Source of the DNA: JAGVPT01 sp964439265
GTDB lineage: Bacteria; Bacteroidota; Ignavibacteria; UBA10030; UBA8401
Assembly (NCBI GenBank): GCA_964439265.1
Contig: CAYTOA010000019.1
Location: 6,785 to 70,784, forward strand
Reading direction: 5' to 3'
Length of the DNA stretch: 64,000 bases
The notes below the pieces were generated by a model that was given only the letters and a program-made list of their open reading frames with translations, was not told the origin of the DNA and did no database searches. The position numbers and the translations under genes are program-made. This document shows, one piece after another, positions 41,151 to 49,571 of this stretch. Position 1 is the stretch's first letter. Each line of letters opens with the position of its first letter.

Positions 41151-43253
41151 ATGAATAGGTTTCTCCTCAATCTCGTTTTTGCGTGTATTCTGACGACGGC
41201 GGCATACTCCCAGCATGTTCCGTCCATCATGAATCTTTCGGCCCACCCCGACGACGAAGACGGTTCGACGCTTGCATACTACAGGTATAAATACGGCGTC
41301 AAAGTGTACTCCGTTTGCTTTACCCGCGGCGAAGGGGGGCAGAACGAAATCGGACCGGAGTTGTACGCTGACCTTGGCGTTCTGCGGACTGCAGAGACAG
41401 AACGTGCGGCGCACATTATCGGGTCTGATGTCTATTTTCTCAATTTCCCCGATTTCGGTTTTTCGAAGACCGCCAAAGAGACATTCGACTTCTGGGGCAA
41501 AGATAATACGATCGCACGGCTAGTGTACATTATCCGCAAATTAAAGCCGGAAGTCCTTTTCACGAACCATGACAGCGTTTCCGGCCACGGCAACCATCAG
41601 GCGGTAGGGATCGCGGCTCTTCAGGCGTTTTCGCTCGCGGCCGATCCAACCTACCATCCCGAGCAGTTGAATGAACCCGGCGTGAGTTTGTTCCAGCCGA
41701 AAAAATTGTTCATGAGGATATTTTTTCAGCGGGATTCACTGCTGAAGGCGGATGTCGTTAATGCCGTCTCCACGGATACGCTGTTGATCGGCAAGACGGC
41801 GGTGCAGCTGGCGATGGAGGCGCTCGCGCAACATCGGACGCAGGGGATGGACAAGGTCATCGCGAGCGGAAGGTTTGGACGGTTCTTCGATTCAACGCGG
41901 TACGTGCTTGTCAGGTCGAGCGGGCCGTTTGCGAATGTGCGGAATGATTTTCTCGGCGGTCTGCACACACCGGATGAAACAAAGCTTCCCCTGGTTCCGG
42001 CGAAACGGGTACTCGGGGTTACGCTGTCGGATTCGATCGTTGTTCGAAATCAAAAATTCACGCTGGAAATAAAGCAGATCACGCCGATTACGAATCTCGT
42101 TGCGACGTGCATCCTTCCAGAAGGCTGGACGAGCCGCAGGCTGGACGACAAGGGAAAAGAAATATACGAAATCACAGTCGCAAGAGACGCTCGCTTTACG
42201 TACCCCAGGGTTCGCCATCTCTACGAGACGTATCAAACCTTGCCGCTCATCACCGTGAGCGTCTCATTCGAGAAGGACGGAAAGCGCGAGAATGAAACGA
42301 TCCCCGTGTTCGGCGATGTTGCTCCGCTGCAGACGATCTCCCTTGCTTCACAAATATTCCGGATCACCGATGAGCCCCTGAAAATTCCGTTCTCGGTAAG
42401 AAATTATTTCCCGAATAAGGCAGCAGGGAGGGTGCAGGTGATCGTTCCGAACGGCTGGGATGCGCTGAACGCCGAGTTCGTTATCGGCAGGGAAGACAGT
42501 GTCTACACGGACAGCGTAAGCGTTATCCCGCCTCTCAATCTGGCGCAAGGATCATATCCGGTACGGGTGTTCATCGACGGCGATACCGCAACGGCGACCG
42601 TAAAGAAGTTCGAAGTTAATGTTGCTCCTCGCCTGAATATCGGTGTCGTGCAAAGTTACGACGACGTATTCAGCAAGACACTTGGTGATCTTAAGGTGGC
42701 GCACCGGCTGCTTGGTGAAAACGAATTGACGTCGGGGGATCTGCATGCCTTCACGGCCATCATCGTCGACATCCGGGCGTATCTCTTTCGCCCGGACCTG
42801 GTGAAGAACAATGCCCGGCTTCTCGAGTATGTGAAGAACGGCGGCACGCTCATCGTCATGTACCAGCGCATCGAAGAATGGAAACCGGAATACGCTCCGT
42901 ATCCGTTCGCGATCTCCCGCAGCCGTATCACCGTTGAGTCGGCGCCTGTCGCGGTGCTCAAGCCCGGGAACATACTTTTCAATTATCCGAACACAATCGA
43001 TTCAACTGCTTGGGACGATTGGGTGCAGGAACGGTCGTTGTACATGCCCGCAAGCGTTCCGGCTCAATATGAAAAACTTGTATCCTCCTCGGACCCGGGC
43101 GAATCACCGCTTGATACCGGCCTTCTGCTGGCAAAGTACGGGGAAGGAAACTACCTCTACACTGCCTACGTCTGGTACCGGGAATTGAAAGAAGTAAACA
43201 AAGGGGCATTCCGGATGTTCGCCAACATGATCTCATTGGAAGGAAGCAAGTAA
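41151..43253 (+). CDS. Exported PIG-L family deacetylase, two-domain
   Basis: A 700-residue exported zinc hydrolase. The signal peptide ends AYS and is followed by Gln22. The PIG-L/LmbE domain (about residues 25-250) carries zinc motif AHPDDE (H32, D34, D35) and SGHGNHQ (H146, H149). A middle beta region is followed by a C-terminal domain (about 520-700) resembling a GATase1/ThuA-like fold (YVKNGGTLIVMYQ). Relatives remove N-acetyl groups from amino sugars or glycoconjugates outside the cytoplasm. I place the start at 41151; the frame extends upstream to 41076 through repeat sequence. The ABC-transporter binding protein follows after 10 bases. Confidence 0.88.
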   Translation: MNRFLLNLVFACILTTAAYSQHVPSIMNLSAHPDDEDGSTLAYYRYKYGVKVYSVCFTRGEGGQNEIGPELYADLGVLRTAETERAAHIIGSDVYFLNFPDFGFSKTAKETFDFWGKDNTIARLVYIIRKLKPEVLFTNHDSVSGHGNHQAVGIAALQAFSLAADPTYHPEQLNEPGVSLFQPKKLFMRIFFQRDSLLKADVVNAVSTDTLLIGKTAVQLAMEALAQHRTQGMDKVIASGRFGRFFDSTRYVLVRSSGPFANVRNDFLGGLHTPDETKLPLVPAKRVLGVTLSDSIVVRNQKFTLEIKQITPITNLVATCILPEGWTSRRLDDKGKEIYEITVARDARFTYPRVRHLYETYQTLPLITVSVSFEKDGKRENETIPVFGDVAPLQTISLASQIFRITDEPLKIPFSVRNYFPNKAAGRVQVIVPNGWDALNAEFVIGREDSVYTDSVSVIPPLNLAQGSYPVRVFIDGDTATATVKKFEVNVAPRLNIGVVQSYDDVFSKTLGDLKVAHRLLGENELTSGDLHAFTAIIVDIRAYLFRPDLVKNNARLLEYVKNGGTLIVMYQRIEEWKPEYAPYPFAISRSRITVESAPVAVLKPGNILFNYPNTIDSTAWDDWVQERSLYMPASVPAQYEKLVSSSDPGESPLDTGLLLAKYGEGNYLYTAYVWYRELKEVNKGAFRMFANMISLEGSK

Positions 43254-43263
43254 AACGAGAAAC

Positions 43264-44313
43264 ATGAGGAAGTCCGTTAGGGCAGAGTGGGTCATGATGC
43301 TGCCGTGTCTCGTCTTCATTGCTGCAGCAGCCGGTTGTTCGACTTCTGCGAAAATCCCCCTGGTCGTGTATTCGCCGCACGGAAAAGACATGCTGGAAGA
43401 ATTCGCTCAGAAGTTTGAAGCGGCGAATCCGGGCGTCGACGTCCAATGGCTCGACATGGGGTCTCAGGAAGCATACGACAGAATTCGGACCGAAATGTCT
43501 AATCCGCAGGCCGATATCTGGTGGGGAGCCCCGTCGACAATATTCATGCGTGCAGAAAAAGAAGGCCTTCTCTCCCCGTACCGTCCTTCCTGGGCAGACA
43601 GCATCGCGCCTGAGTTCAGAAGTCCCGCCGACATGTGGTACGGAACGTTCATCACGCCGGAGGTGATCGTTTTCAATTCGCATTTGGTGGCGAAGGACAA
43701 AGCCCCAAAGGACTGGGATGATCTCCTCGACCCTCAATGGAAAGACAAGATCATTCTTCGCTACCCGCTCGCTTCGGGAACACTGCGCGTTATTTTTTCT
43801 GCAATGATCGCGTCGTCGGTGGCGAAGTCCGGCTCGACGGACAATGGATTCGAGTGGCTCCGTCGCCTGGATGCCAATACGAAAGCATACACGTCCGACC
43901 CGACGCAGATGTACTTGAAGCTTGCACGTGAAGAGGCTGCGGTGTCGGTTTGGGATATGCCCGATATTGTGTTACAGGCAAAATTGAACAACTATCCGTT
44001 TGACTATAATGTTCCTACGAGCGGAACTGTCTTGCTGACGGACGGTATCGCGATCGTCTCCGGAGCAAAACATGCGGCATTGGCGCAGAAATTCTATGAG
44101 TATGTCACAAGCGAAGAAAGTCTTATCATCGAAGCCAACAAGTTTTACCGCATCCCGGCTCGTACCGGCATTCCAAAAGAGAAACTTCCTTCGTGGATCA
44201 CTTCGACGATATTCACCCCGATGCATGTCGACTGGGAAATGATCTCCCTTCATGAATCGGAGTGGATGAGGAAGTGGGACGAGGAGATCAAAGGCCGCGG
44301 GGGAAGCAATTAA
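43264..44313 (+). CDS. ABC transporter substrate-binding lipoprotein, iron(III) type
   Basis: A 349-residue lipoprotein with lipobox AAAGC (C25). It has the type II periplasmic binding fold of the AfuA/FbpA group: VVYSPHGKDMLEEFAQKFEAANPG, ADIWWGAPSTIFMRAEKEGLL and the hinge region YPLASGTLRVIFSAM. The same fold serves iron(III), thiamine and aminoethylphosphonate uptake, so the substrate is uncertain. It is the first gene of an importer set with the ATPase and permease downstream. An array and an assembly gap lie between it and the ATPase gene. Confidence 0.85.
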   Translation: MRKSVRAEWVMMLPCLVFIAAAAGCSTSAKIPLVVYSPHGKDMLEEFAQKFEAANPGVDVQWLDMGSQEAYDRIRTEMSNPQADIWWGAPSTIFMRAEKEGLLSPYRPSWADSIAPEFRSPADMWYGTFITPEVIVFNSHLVAKDKAPKDWDDLLDPQWKDKIILRYPLASGTLRVIFSAMIASSVAKSGSTDNGFEWLRRLDANTKAYTSDPTQMYLKLAREEAAVSVWDMPDIVLQAKLNNYPFDYNVPTSGTVLLTDGIAIVSGAKHAALAQKFYEYVTSEESLIIEANKFYRIPARTGIPKEKLPSWITSTIFTPMHVDWEMISLHESEWMRKWDEEIKGRGGSN

Positions 44314-44487
44314 CAGTGAACAGTGAACAGTAAATAGTAAACAGTGAACAGTGAACAGTAAANNNNNNNNNNNNNNNNNNNNNNNNNNNNNNNNNNNNNN
44401 NNNNNNNNNNNNNNNNNNNNNNNNNNNNNNNNNNNNNNNNNNNNNNNNNNNNNNNNNNNNNNAACAGTGAACAGTAAATAGTAAACA
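44311..44487. repeat. GTGAACAGT short-word array containing an assembly gap
   Basis: The array begins at the stop codon of the substrate-binding gene and repeats GTGAACAGT and GTAAATAGT words. It is broken by 100 N at 44363-44462, with the same words on both sides, so the assembly probably failed because of the repeat. Confidence 0.88.
44363..44462. other. Assembly gap of 100 N inside a repeat array
   Basis: Exactly 100 undetermined bases are flanked on both sides by GTGAACAGT-type words. The true length is unknown. Confidence 0.98.
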
Positions 44488-44518
44488 ACTAACATTGAAC
44501 ATCACCTTGCTCTTTATT

Positions 44519-44546
44519 CCTAATTCTTAATTCATAATTCTTAATT
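44519..44546. repeat. TAATTCTTAATTC short-word array
   Basis: Three near-copies of a TAATTCTTAATTC or CATAATTC word lie directly before the ATPase gene. Confidence 0.65.
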
Positions 44547-44552
44547 GCTCTC

Positions 44553-45560
44553 TTGTCTTCCCTTCATCTCCACAACCTCTCGAAAACTTTCGGCGAAGTC
44601 CGGGCTCTTGCGCCAATCGAACTCGAAATTCACGAAGGAGAATTCTTTTCACTCCTCGGTCCGAGCGGCTGCGGCAAAACCACTCTGCTTCGACTGATCG
44701 CGGGACTTGAGGCCCCCTCCACCGGAACAATCATCGTTGATAACGTCGACATTTCTTCCTATCCTCCTCAAAAGAGGAACATCGGGATCGTGTTTCAAAA
44801 TTACGCGCTCTTTCCGCATATGTCGGTGTACGAAAACGTGGCGTACGGCCTCGAGGTAAAAAAGATGCCCAGGAATGAGATACGGGCAAAAGTCCAGCGC
44901 ATTCTTGCGAAGGTCCATTTGTCGGAAAAGGAGAAGACGCCGGTGCCGCTCTTGAGCGGAGGCGAACAGCAGCGCGTTGCCGTTGCGCGGGCTGTGGTGG
45001 TAGAACCGGGTGTGCTTCTGTTCGACGAGCCGCTTTCGAACCTCGACTATGCTTTGCGGCTCGAAACTCGGGCCGAGATCAAGCGCCTCCAGCGCGAAGT
45101 CGGCATAACGACGATCTACGTTACGCATGACCAGGGAGAAGCCCTCGCGTTGTCAGACCGCATCGCAGTGATGGACCGAGGAGCGGTTCGTCAAATCGGC
45201 ACGCCCGATGAACTATATTTTCATCCGAAGAATGCCTTTACTGCGGCGTTCATCGGACACGCAAATCTCTTTTCGCCGGCGGTATGCAGCGAGTACTTCG
45301 AAGTCTCTGCGGTTTCTGCGGTCGAAGAACTTGCCGTCCTGCCCGAAGAAATTGTGCTATCCGCAATTCCTGGAAAGGCGCAAGGAAGGATCATCGACAA
45401 GCAATTTTCCGGTTCGAGCGTGGAATACACCCTCGACTTTGCCGGCCAGACCATTAAAGCAATCCGCTCGTCTTCAGATAAGGGATTCACGGGCGAGGTC
45501 GGCGGTCTTGCAACGGTTTCGTTCGCCGGATCGATTCAGCGGAAGGTCGCTCATGGATAG
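44553..45560 (+). CDS. ABC transporter ATPase, iron(III)/PotA type
   Basis: A 335-residue importer ATPase. Walker A is GPSGCGKTT (about 34-42), the Q-loop lies in VFQNYALFPHMSV, the signature is LLSGGEQQRVAVARA, Walker B is LLFDEP and the switch His is in THDQGEA. The C-terminal 90 residues form a TOBE-like regulatory domain. The start is probably the TTG at 44553, just after the repeat array; an alternative start inside the gap region cannot be excluded. Its stop overlaps the permease start by 8 bases. Confidence 0.9.
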   Translation: MSSLHLHNLSKTFGEVRALAPIELEIHEGEFFSLLGPSGCGKTTLLRLIAGLEAPSTGTIIVDNVDISSYPPQKRNIGIVFQNYALFPHMSVYENVAYGLEVKKMPRNEIRAKVQRILAKVHLSEKEKTPVPLLSGGEQQRVAVARAVVVEPGVLLFDEPLSNLDYALRLETRAEIKRLQREVGITTIYVTHDQGEALALSDRIAVMDRGAVRQIGTPDELYFHPKNAFTAAFIGHANLFSPAVCSEYFEVSAVSAVEELAVLPEEIVLSAIPGKAQGRIIDKQFSGSSVEYTLDFAGQTIKAIRSSSDKGFTGEVGGLATVSFAGSIQRKVAHG

Positions 45561-47220
45561 CACATCGAAACGCTTCACCGCCGTTTCAGGTTCGATGCTC
45601 GTAGTCGTTGTCTTTCTTGCATGCGGCTACATCGTGTTTCCGCTTTACTCTCTGCTGAAAGAGAGCCTTTCGCAGGGGGCTCGCGCGTACACGGATCTGC
45701 TGCATTCGTCTTTGCTTCAAGCCACGGTGAACTCCGTTGCGATATCCATTCTCAGCGTGATTGGAAGCGGGGCAGTGGGGATATTCATTGCCTACGTCTT
45801 TCAGTATATCGATTTCCCGGCAAAATCGTTCTTCTCGAAAATTGTTTTGATCCCGCTCGCGCTTCCTCCGTTGGTTGGCGTCATTTCCTTTTTGTTCCTG
45901 ATAGGCGAAAGCGGAATGCTCTCTCGAATCCTTGCTGCCATCTCGGGCGTATCGCCATCTTTTTTTACGGTGGGAGGGTGGACGGGAATCGTTCTCGTTC
46001 ACATCTATTCGTTCTACGTGTTCTTTTACCTCTTCGTGTCGTCGGCTTTGAAACAGCTGGACGGCAACGCGCTCGATGCATCGGCAAGCCTTGGTGCAAC
46101 ACGCGCATATACGACGAGAAAAGTTCTCCTTCCGATGCTCACTCCGGCGATCGTCGCGGCTTCGCTCATGACATTCATGTCGAGCATGGCCTCGTTCTCT
46201 GCACCTCTGCTGTTCGGAGGAACGACGCGATTCCTGACGCTCGAAATATATACCGCGAAGCTGAACGGCGACAATGCTTCGGCAGCGGCGTTGGCAGTTC
46301 TGTTGTCGATCATTTCTGTCTGCGTTCTTGTTTTGCTGAGGATGTGGCAGGACTCTCACCGTCATGACATCGCATCGAAAGGATCTCCGAGGAGTTCAAC
46401 GATCGCCCATACCCGTTTGACGAAAATTGTCGTACTTACCGTAACATTCGCATGTGCCGTTCTTTTCGCCCTTCCGGTGCTGACGGTCGTCGTCCTGTCG
46501 TTCATACAAGAAGGTTCATGGACATTTCAGATATTTCCTTCCACATTTACAGTTGAGAACTATCGGCGGTTATTCGTCGAACCCCATCTCTTTGATCCGT
46601 TCATCAACAGCGTGCTCATGTCCGCCGCGGCTGCTGTCATGGTGATCGTCATCGGCGTGACCGCAGCGTATCTCGTCAGCAGGAAGAATTTCAGGGGAAA
46701 ACGGCTGCTCGAAGTTCTTATCTCTCTTCCTTTCGGGATACCAGGGACCGTGATCGCCGTCGGCTTGATCCTGAGCTTCAACCGGCCATCGTTGTTCTCA
46801 TTTCAATCGGTGTTGATAGGAACGTTTTGGATAATGCCAATAGCGTACGCAGTGAGAAACCTGCCGCTTCTCTATCGATCCACCGCGGCAGGACTGGATG
46901 CCGTTCATCCTTCGATGCAGGAAGCCGCTGAAACGCTGGGGTCGCCGGGAAGCCGGACATTCCGAAAGATCATTCTCCCGCTCATCATTCCTTCCATTGT
47001 GTCGGGAACCCTCCTCGTGTTCATCAATTCGGCGGGAGAATTCGTATCGTCCATCCTCTTGTACACGTACAGTACAAAGCCCATTTCGGTGGAGATCCTT
47101 TCTCAGCTGCGCCTGTTTAATATTGGAGGTGCCGCCGTTTGCAGCACACTGTTGATGATCCTGGTCCTTGCGGTCGTAGGAATATCGAACAGATATTTTC
47201 GGTCTTCATTTACTCCGTGA
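45553..47220 (+). CDS. ABC transporter permease, fused two-half FbpB type
   Basis: A 555-residue permease with about 12 membrane helices in two homologous halves. Each half has an EAA-type loop that contacts the ATPase: DASASLGATRAYTTRKVLLP in the first and EAAETLGSPGSRTFRKIILP in the second. Such fused permeases are typical of FbpB/AfuB iron(III) importers. The ATG at 45553 is chosen because it gives the normal N-terminal helix and overlaps the ATPase stop by 8 bases; the longer open frame lies inside the ATPase gene. Confidence 0.92.
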   Translation: MDSTSKRFTAVSGSMLVVVVFLACGYIVFPLYSLLKESLSQGARAYTDLLHSSLLQATVNSVAISILSVIGSGAVGIFIAYVFQYIDFPAKSFFSKIVLIPLALPPLVGVISFLFLIGESGMLSRILAAISGVSPSFFTVGGWTGIVLVHIYSFYVFFYLFVSSALKQLDGNALDASASLGATRAYTTRKVLLPMLTPAIVAASLMTFMSSMASFSAPLLFGGTTRFLTLEIYTAKLNGDNASAAALAVLLSIISVCVLVLLRMWQDSHRHDIASKGSPRSSTIAHTRLTKIVVLTVTFACAVLFALPVLTVVVLSFIQEGSWTFQIFPSTFTVENYRRLFVEPHLFDPFINSVLMSAAAAVMVIVIGVTAAYLVSRKNFRGKRLLEVLISLPFGIPGTVIAVGLILSFNRPSLFSFQSVLIGTFWIMPIAYAVRNLPLLYRSTAAGLDAVHPSMQEAAETLGSPGSRTFRKIILPLIIPSIVSGTLLVFINSAGEFVSSILLYTYSTKPISVEILSQLRLFNIGGAAVCSTLLMILVLAVVGISNRYFRSSFTP

Positions 47221-47254
47221 TCCGCGGATCCTTACTTCTGTTCTCATCCATTGG

Positions 47255-47558
47255 TAGTGTCCTAATTTGAATAATGAGTAGCACAAGACGTTCCCAGAAT
47301 GACATTGATGGCGTTGGAATGTTTGAAAATGATGAAGACATCTACAACGATATGTCACCCTGAGCGTAGCGAAGGGTCTATGCGGTAAGAAAGATTCTTC
47401 CCCCGCCACAAAACGGCGGTCGACGACTCCCTACGGGTCTATGACCCGTAGGGTCGTTCAACGAATCTATGATTCGTAGAATCGTAGATAGACGACTCGT
47501 CGAGGGTCAGAATGACATTTCTCAGGCCTCTTATCTGTCCATTCAAATTAAGACACTA
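47255..47558. mobile_element. MITE-like element with 18-bp terminal inverted repeats
   Basis: TAGTGTCCTAATTTGAAT (47255-47272) and ATTCAAATTAAGACACTA (47541-47558) are inverted repeats that match at 17 of 18 positions. The 304-base element codes for nothing. It contains CACCCTGAGCGTAGCGAAGG and a perfect hairpin of CCTACGGGTC with GACCCGTAGG around 47431-47453. No target-site duplication was recognised. It fills most of the 419-base gap between the permease and NlpC/P60 genes. Confidence 0.65.
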
Positions 47559-47639
47559 CTCATCCGTTTTTCTTCTCGCGTTTTTTTCTTTGATTTTGTA
47601 TATTATTTTCACACCAATCGCGGGTTCAGCCGGACAATC

Positions 47640-48818
47640 ATGAAACGAACTATTTCTTTTTTTATTTTAGTGTCTTTTCTTCTCAGTCTTTCGGGATGCA
47701 CGGACCTCTCCGAGAAGAATCGGCGTGTCGAGGATATCATCGTACGCGTCAAAACGAAATATGCTCCGGACAAAAAACTCGCGGTCTTCAATGTAACGAT
47801 GACGCGAACAAACAAAGGGCTTGCGCTTCTCGGAGAAGTGGACAACCAGGACGCGAAAGATGCGGTCGTTGGAGCGATATCTCCCCTTGTCAAGAAAGTC
47901 ACAGACAGCATCATGGTACTTCCCGACCCGAAGCTTGCAGGACGGAGCTGGGGTATCGTGAGTGTGAGCGTGGCAAATATGCGGGGCGAGAGCGACGAGT
48001 CGTCGGAACTTGTTTCGCAAGCGACGATGGGAAGCGTCGTTCGGGTGCTTCGTGAGAGAGACGGCTGGGATTATCTCCAGACGCCGGATAAGTACCTCGG
48101 GTGGATGAAGGGCGAGTCATTTGTCCGCTGCTCAAAGGGCGAGGCTGACGCCTGGCTTGCGGCTCGAAAAGTGATCGTCCTCGCCACGTACGAAACGGTG
48201 CGGCAGTATCCCCAACTTCATTCGGGCCCGGTTTGCGATCTTGTCGCTGGTTCGATTCTAAAGAATATTGGCACTGCCGGGATATGGACTTCCGTTGAAT
48301 TGCCCGACGGCCGGAAAGGTTTTGTACCCGCGGGAAGTATTGAAGATCTGGAGTTGTGGAAAAAGAAAACGGAACCAACGGCCGAAGGGGTGGAAAGAAC
48401 CGCGCGGTCGCTTCTCGGAGTGCCGTACCTGTGGGGAGGAACGTCAACCAAGGCAATGGACTGTTCCGGCTTTACGAAAACCGTGTATTCGATGAATGGC
48501 GTACAACTCAACCGTGACGCCTACCAGCAAGCCTGGCAAGGGATTGAAGTTCTTCCGGGAGAAAAATATCAAAATCTGCACAAGGGTGATCTGATATTTT
48601 TCGGACGGAAAGCGGGGGAGAACAAACCAGCGGAGATTCTTCACGTGGGAATGTATTTGTCGAACAGGATGTTCATCCATTCGTCGGGCATGGTAAAAAT
48701 AAGCAGTCTCGACCCGGCCTCGCCGGTCTTCGATCCCAACAAGATAAAGTCGTTCATTTGCGCGCGGAGGATAATTCCTGAGCCGCCGACGGCGTCCGCA
48801 GCTGCACTGCGTCGGTAA
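47640..48818 (+). CDS. NlpC/P60 lipoprotein with SH3 domains
   Basis: A 392-residue cell-wall peptidase anchored as a lipoprotein (LSLSGC, C20). Residues about 25-95 resemble a BON-like domain, and two bacterial SH3 domains (about 105-165 and 175-235) precede the NlpC/P60 domain. The catalytic residues are Cys275 (MDCSGF), His335 (ILHVGMYL) and probably His347. The layout matches gamma-D-glutamyl-diamino acid endopeptidases of the YkfC type. The start at 47640 gives the lipoprotein signal; the frame extends upstream into the MITE-like element. Confidence 0.92.
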   Translation: MKRTISFFILVSFLLSLSGCTDLSEKNRRVEDIIVRVKTKYAPDKKLAVFNVTMTRTNKGLALLGEVDNQDAKDAVVGAISPLVKKVTDSIMVLPDPKLAGRSWGIVSVSVANMRGESDESSELVSQATMGSVVRVLRERDGWDYLQTPDKYLGWMKGESFVRCSKGEADAWLAARKVIVLATYETVRQYPQLHSGPVCDLVAGSILKNIGTAGIWTSVELPDGRKGFVPAGSIEDLELWKKKTEPTAEGVERTARSLLGVPYLWGGTSTKAMDCSGFTKTVYSMNGVQLNRDAYQQAWQGIEVLPGEKYQNLHKGDLIFFGRKAGENKPAEILHVGMYLSNRMFIHSSGMVKISSLDPASPVFDPNKIKSFICARRIIPEPPTASAAALRR

Positions 48819-48841
48819 TCAAATATTTCGGAGCAATAATT

Positions 48842-49078
48842 ATGTCCATGATCAAGCATTCGAAATGCACCCAATGCGGCAAAGCGTTCATGTGGAGAAT
48901 TCAGCGGCCGAGCGACGGCCATTGGGATCGCTGGTCGAACGACGACGGCGACACGCTGGCAAACTGGTTCATTTCGAACACCCTGTGCTGGGACCATGCG
49001 TTTGCCGTTATGCCGGAACGTTTCGCGAAAATCCTCAAAACGATAGAGTATGTCGAGGAAGAGGAAGTGCTGAAATGA
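48842..49078 (+). CDS. Small protein with CxxC motif
   Basis: A 78-residue protein of unknown function. The N-terminal KCTQCGKAF resembles half of a zinc-binding ribbon, and a later LCWDH could supply further ligands. It is Trp- and acid-rich. It follows the NlpC/P60 gene by 23 bases and may be cotranscribed with it. Confidence 0.55.
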   Translation: MSMIKHSKCTQCGKAFMWRIQRPSDGHWDRWSNDDGDTLANWFISNTLCWDHAFAVMPERFAKILKTIEYVEEEEVLK

Positions 49079-49153
49079 TAAGCGAAGCTCGATTCGCCCC
49101 CGGGGGGGGCCTCCAGCCAAAATATCTTTCCAGAAGTTTGTTACGGTGCAGTA

Positions 49154-49338
49154 GTGGGCTATTTTGATTTAAATGCTCGCAACGTGATCCTTCCCCACGG
49201 GTCTACGACCCGTAGGGTCGTGGACGATGCGTTCGCTCCGCTCACTTACTCAGGATGAACAGAACATGTTCACCCTGAGCAAGTCCCGATGCTTTTTATC
49301 GGGACGCGTCGAAGGGTCGATTAGGCGAAGCAACTCAC
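49154..49338. mobile_element. Diverged copy of the 8720-8874 palindromic element
   Basis: It shares GTGGGCTATTTTG-like left sequence and long internal words (GATGCGTTCGCTCCGCTCAC, CACCCTGAGCAAGTCCCGAT, CGCGTCGAAGGGTCGAT) with the element at 8720-8874. An additional hairpin, CTACGACCCGTAGGGTCGTG and neighbours (49196-49223), is inserted. The right terminal repeat is degenerate. It lies in the 493-base gap before the sensor kinase gene, where no gene is seen. A run of eight G lies at 49102-49109. Confidence 0.6.
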
Positions 49339-49571
49339 CAGAACAGTTGCCGGTTGTTTGCCTTTTATTTCATTACATCATATCTTGTCGTAATCTTTTT
49401 TGGCAATTTTACCCTCGCTGAAAAAGTTTGCCGATTACATTAGAAAATGCAAAATCAATGCCCGTTTCGCACTGCGCCCGAATGCTCACTGGTTGAACAT
49501 GCTCCGGTCGTTCTTGCGTTGTCGTACGGAATGGAAAACAGTTTCGTTCATAGCCTTCATATTGTCTGACG

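Noticed and set aside
45208..45552. N-terminal extension of the permease to 45208
   Set aside because: It lies inside the ATPase gene in another frame; the ATG at 45553 gives the normal permease start.
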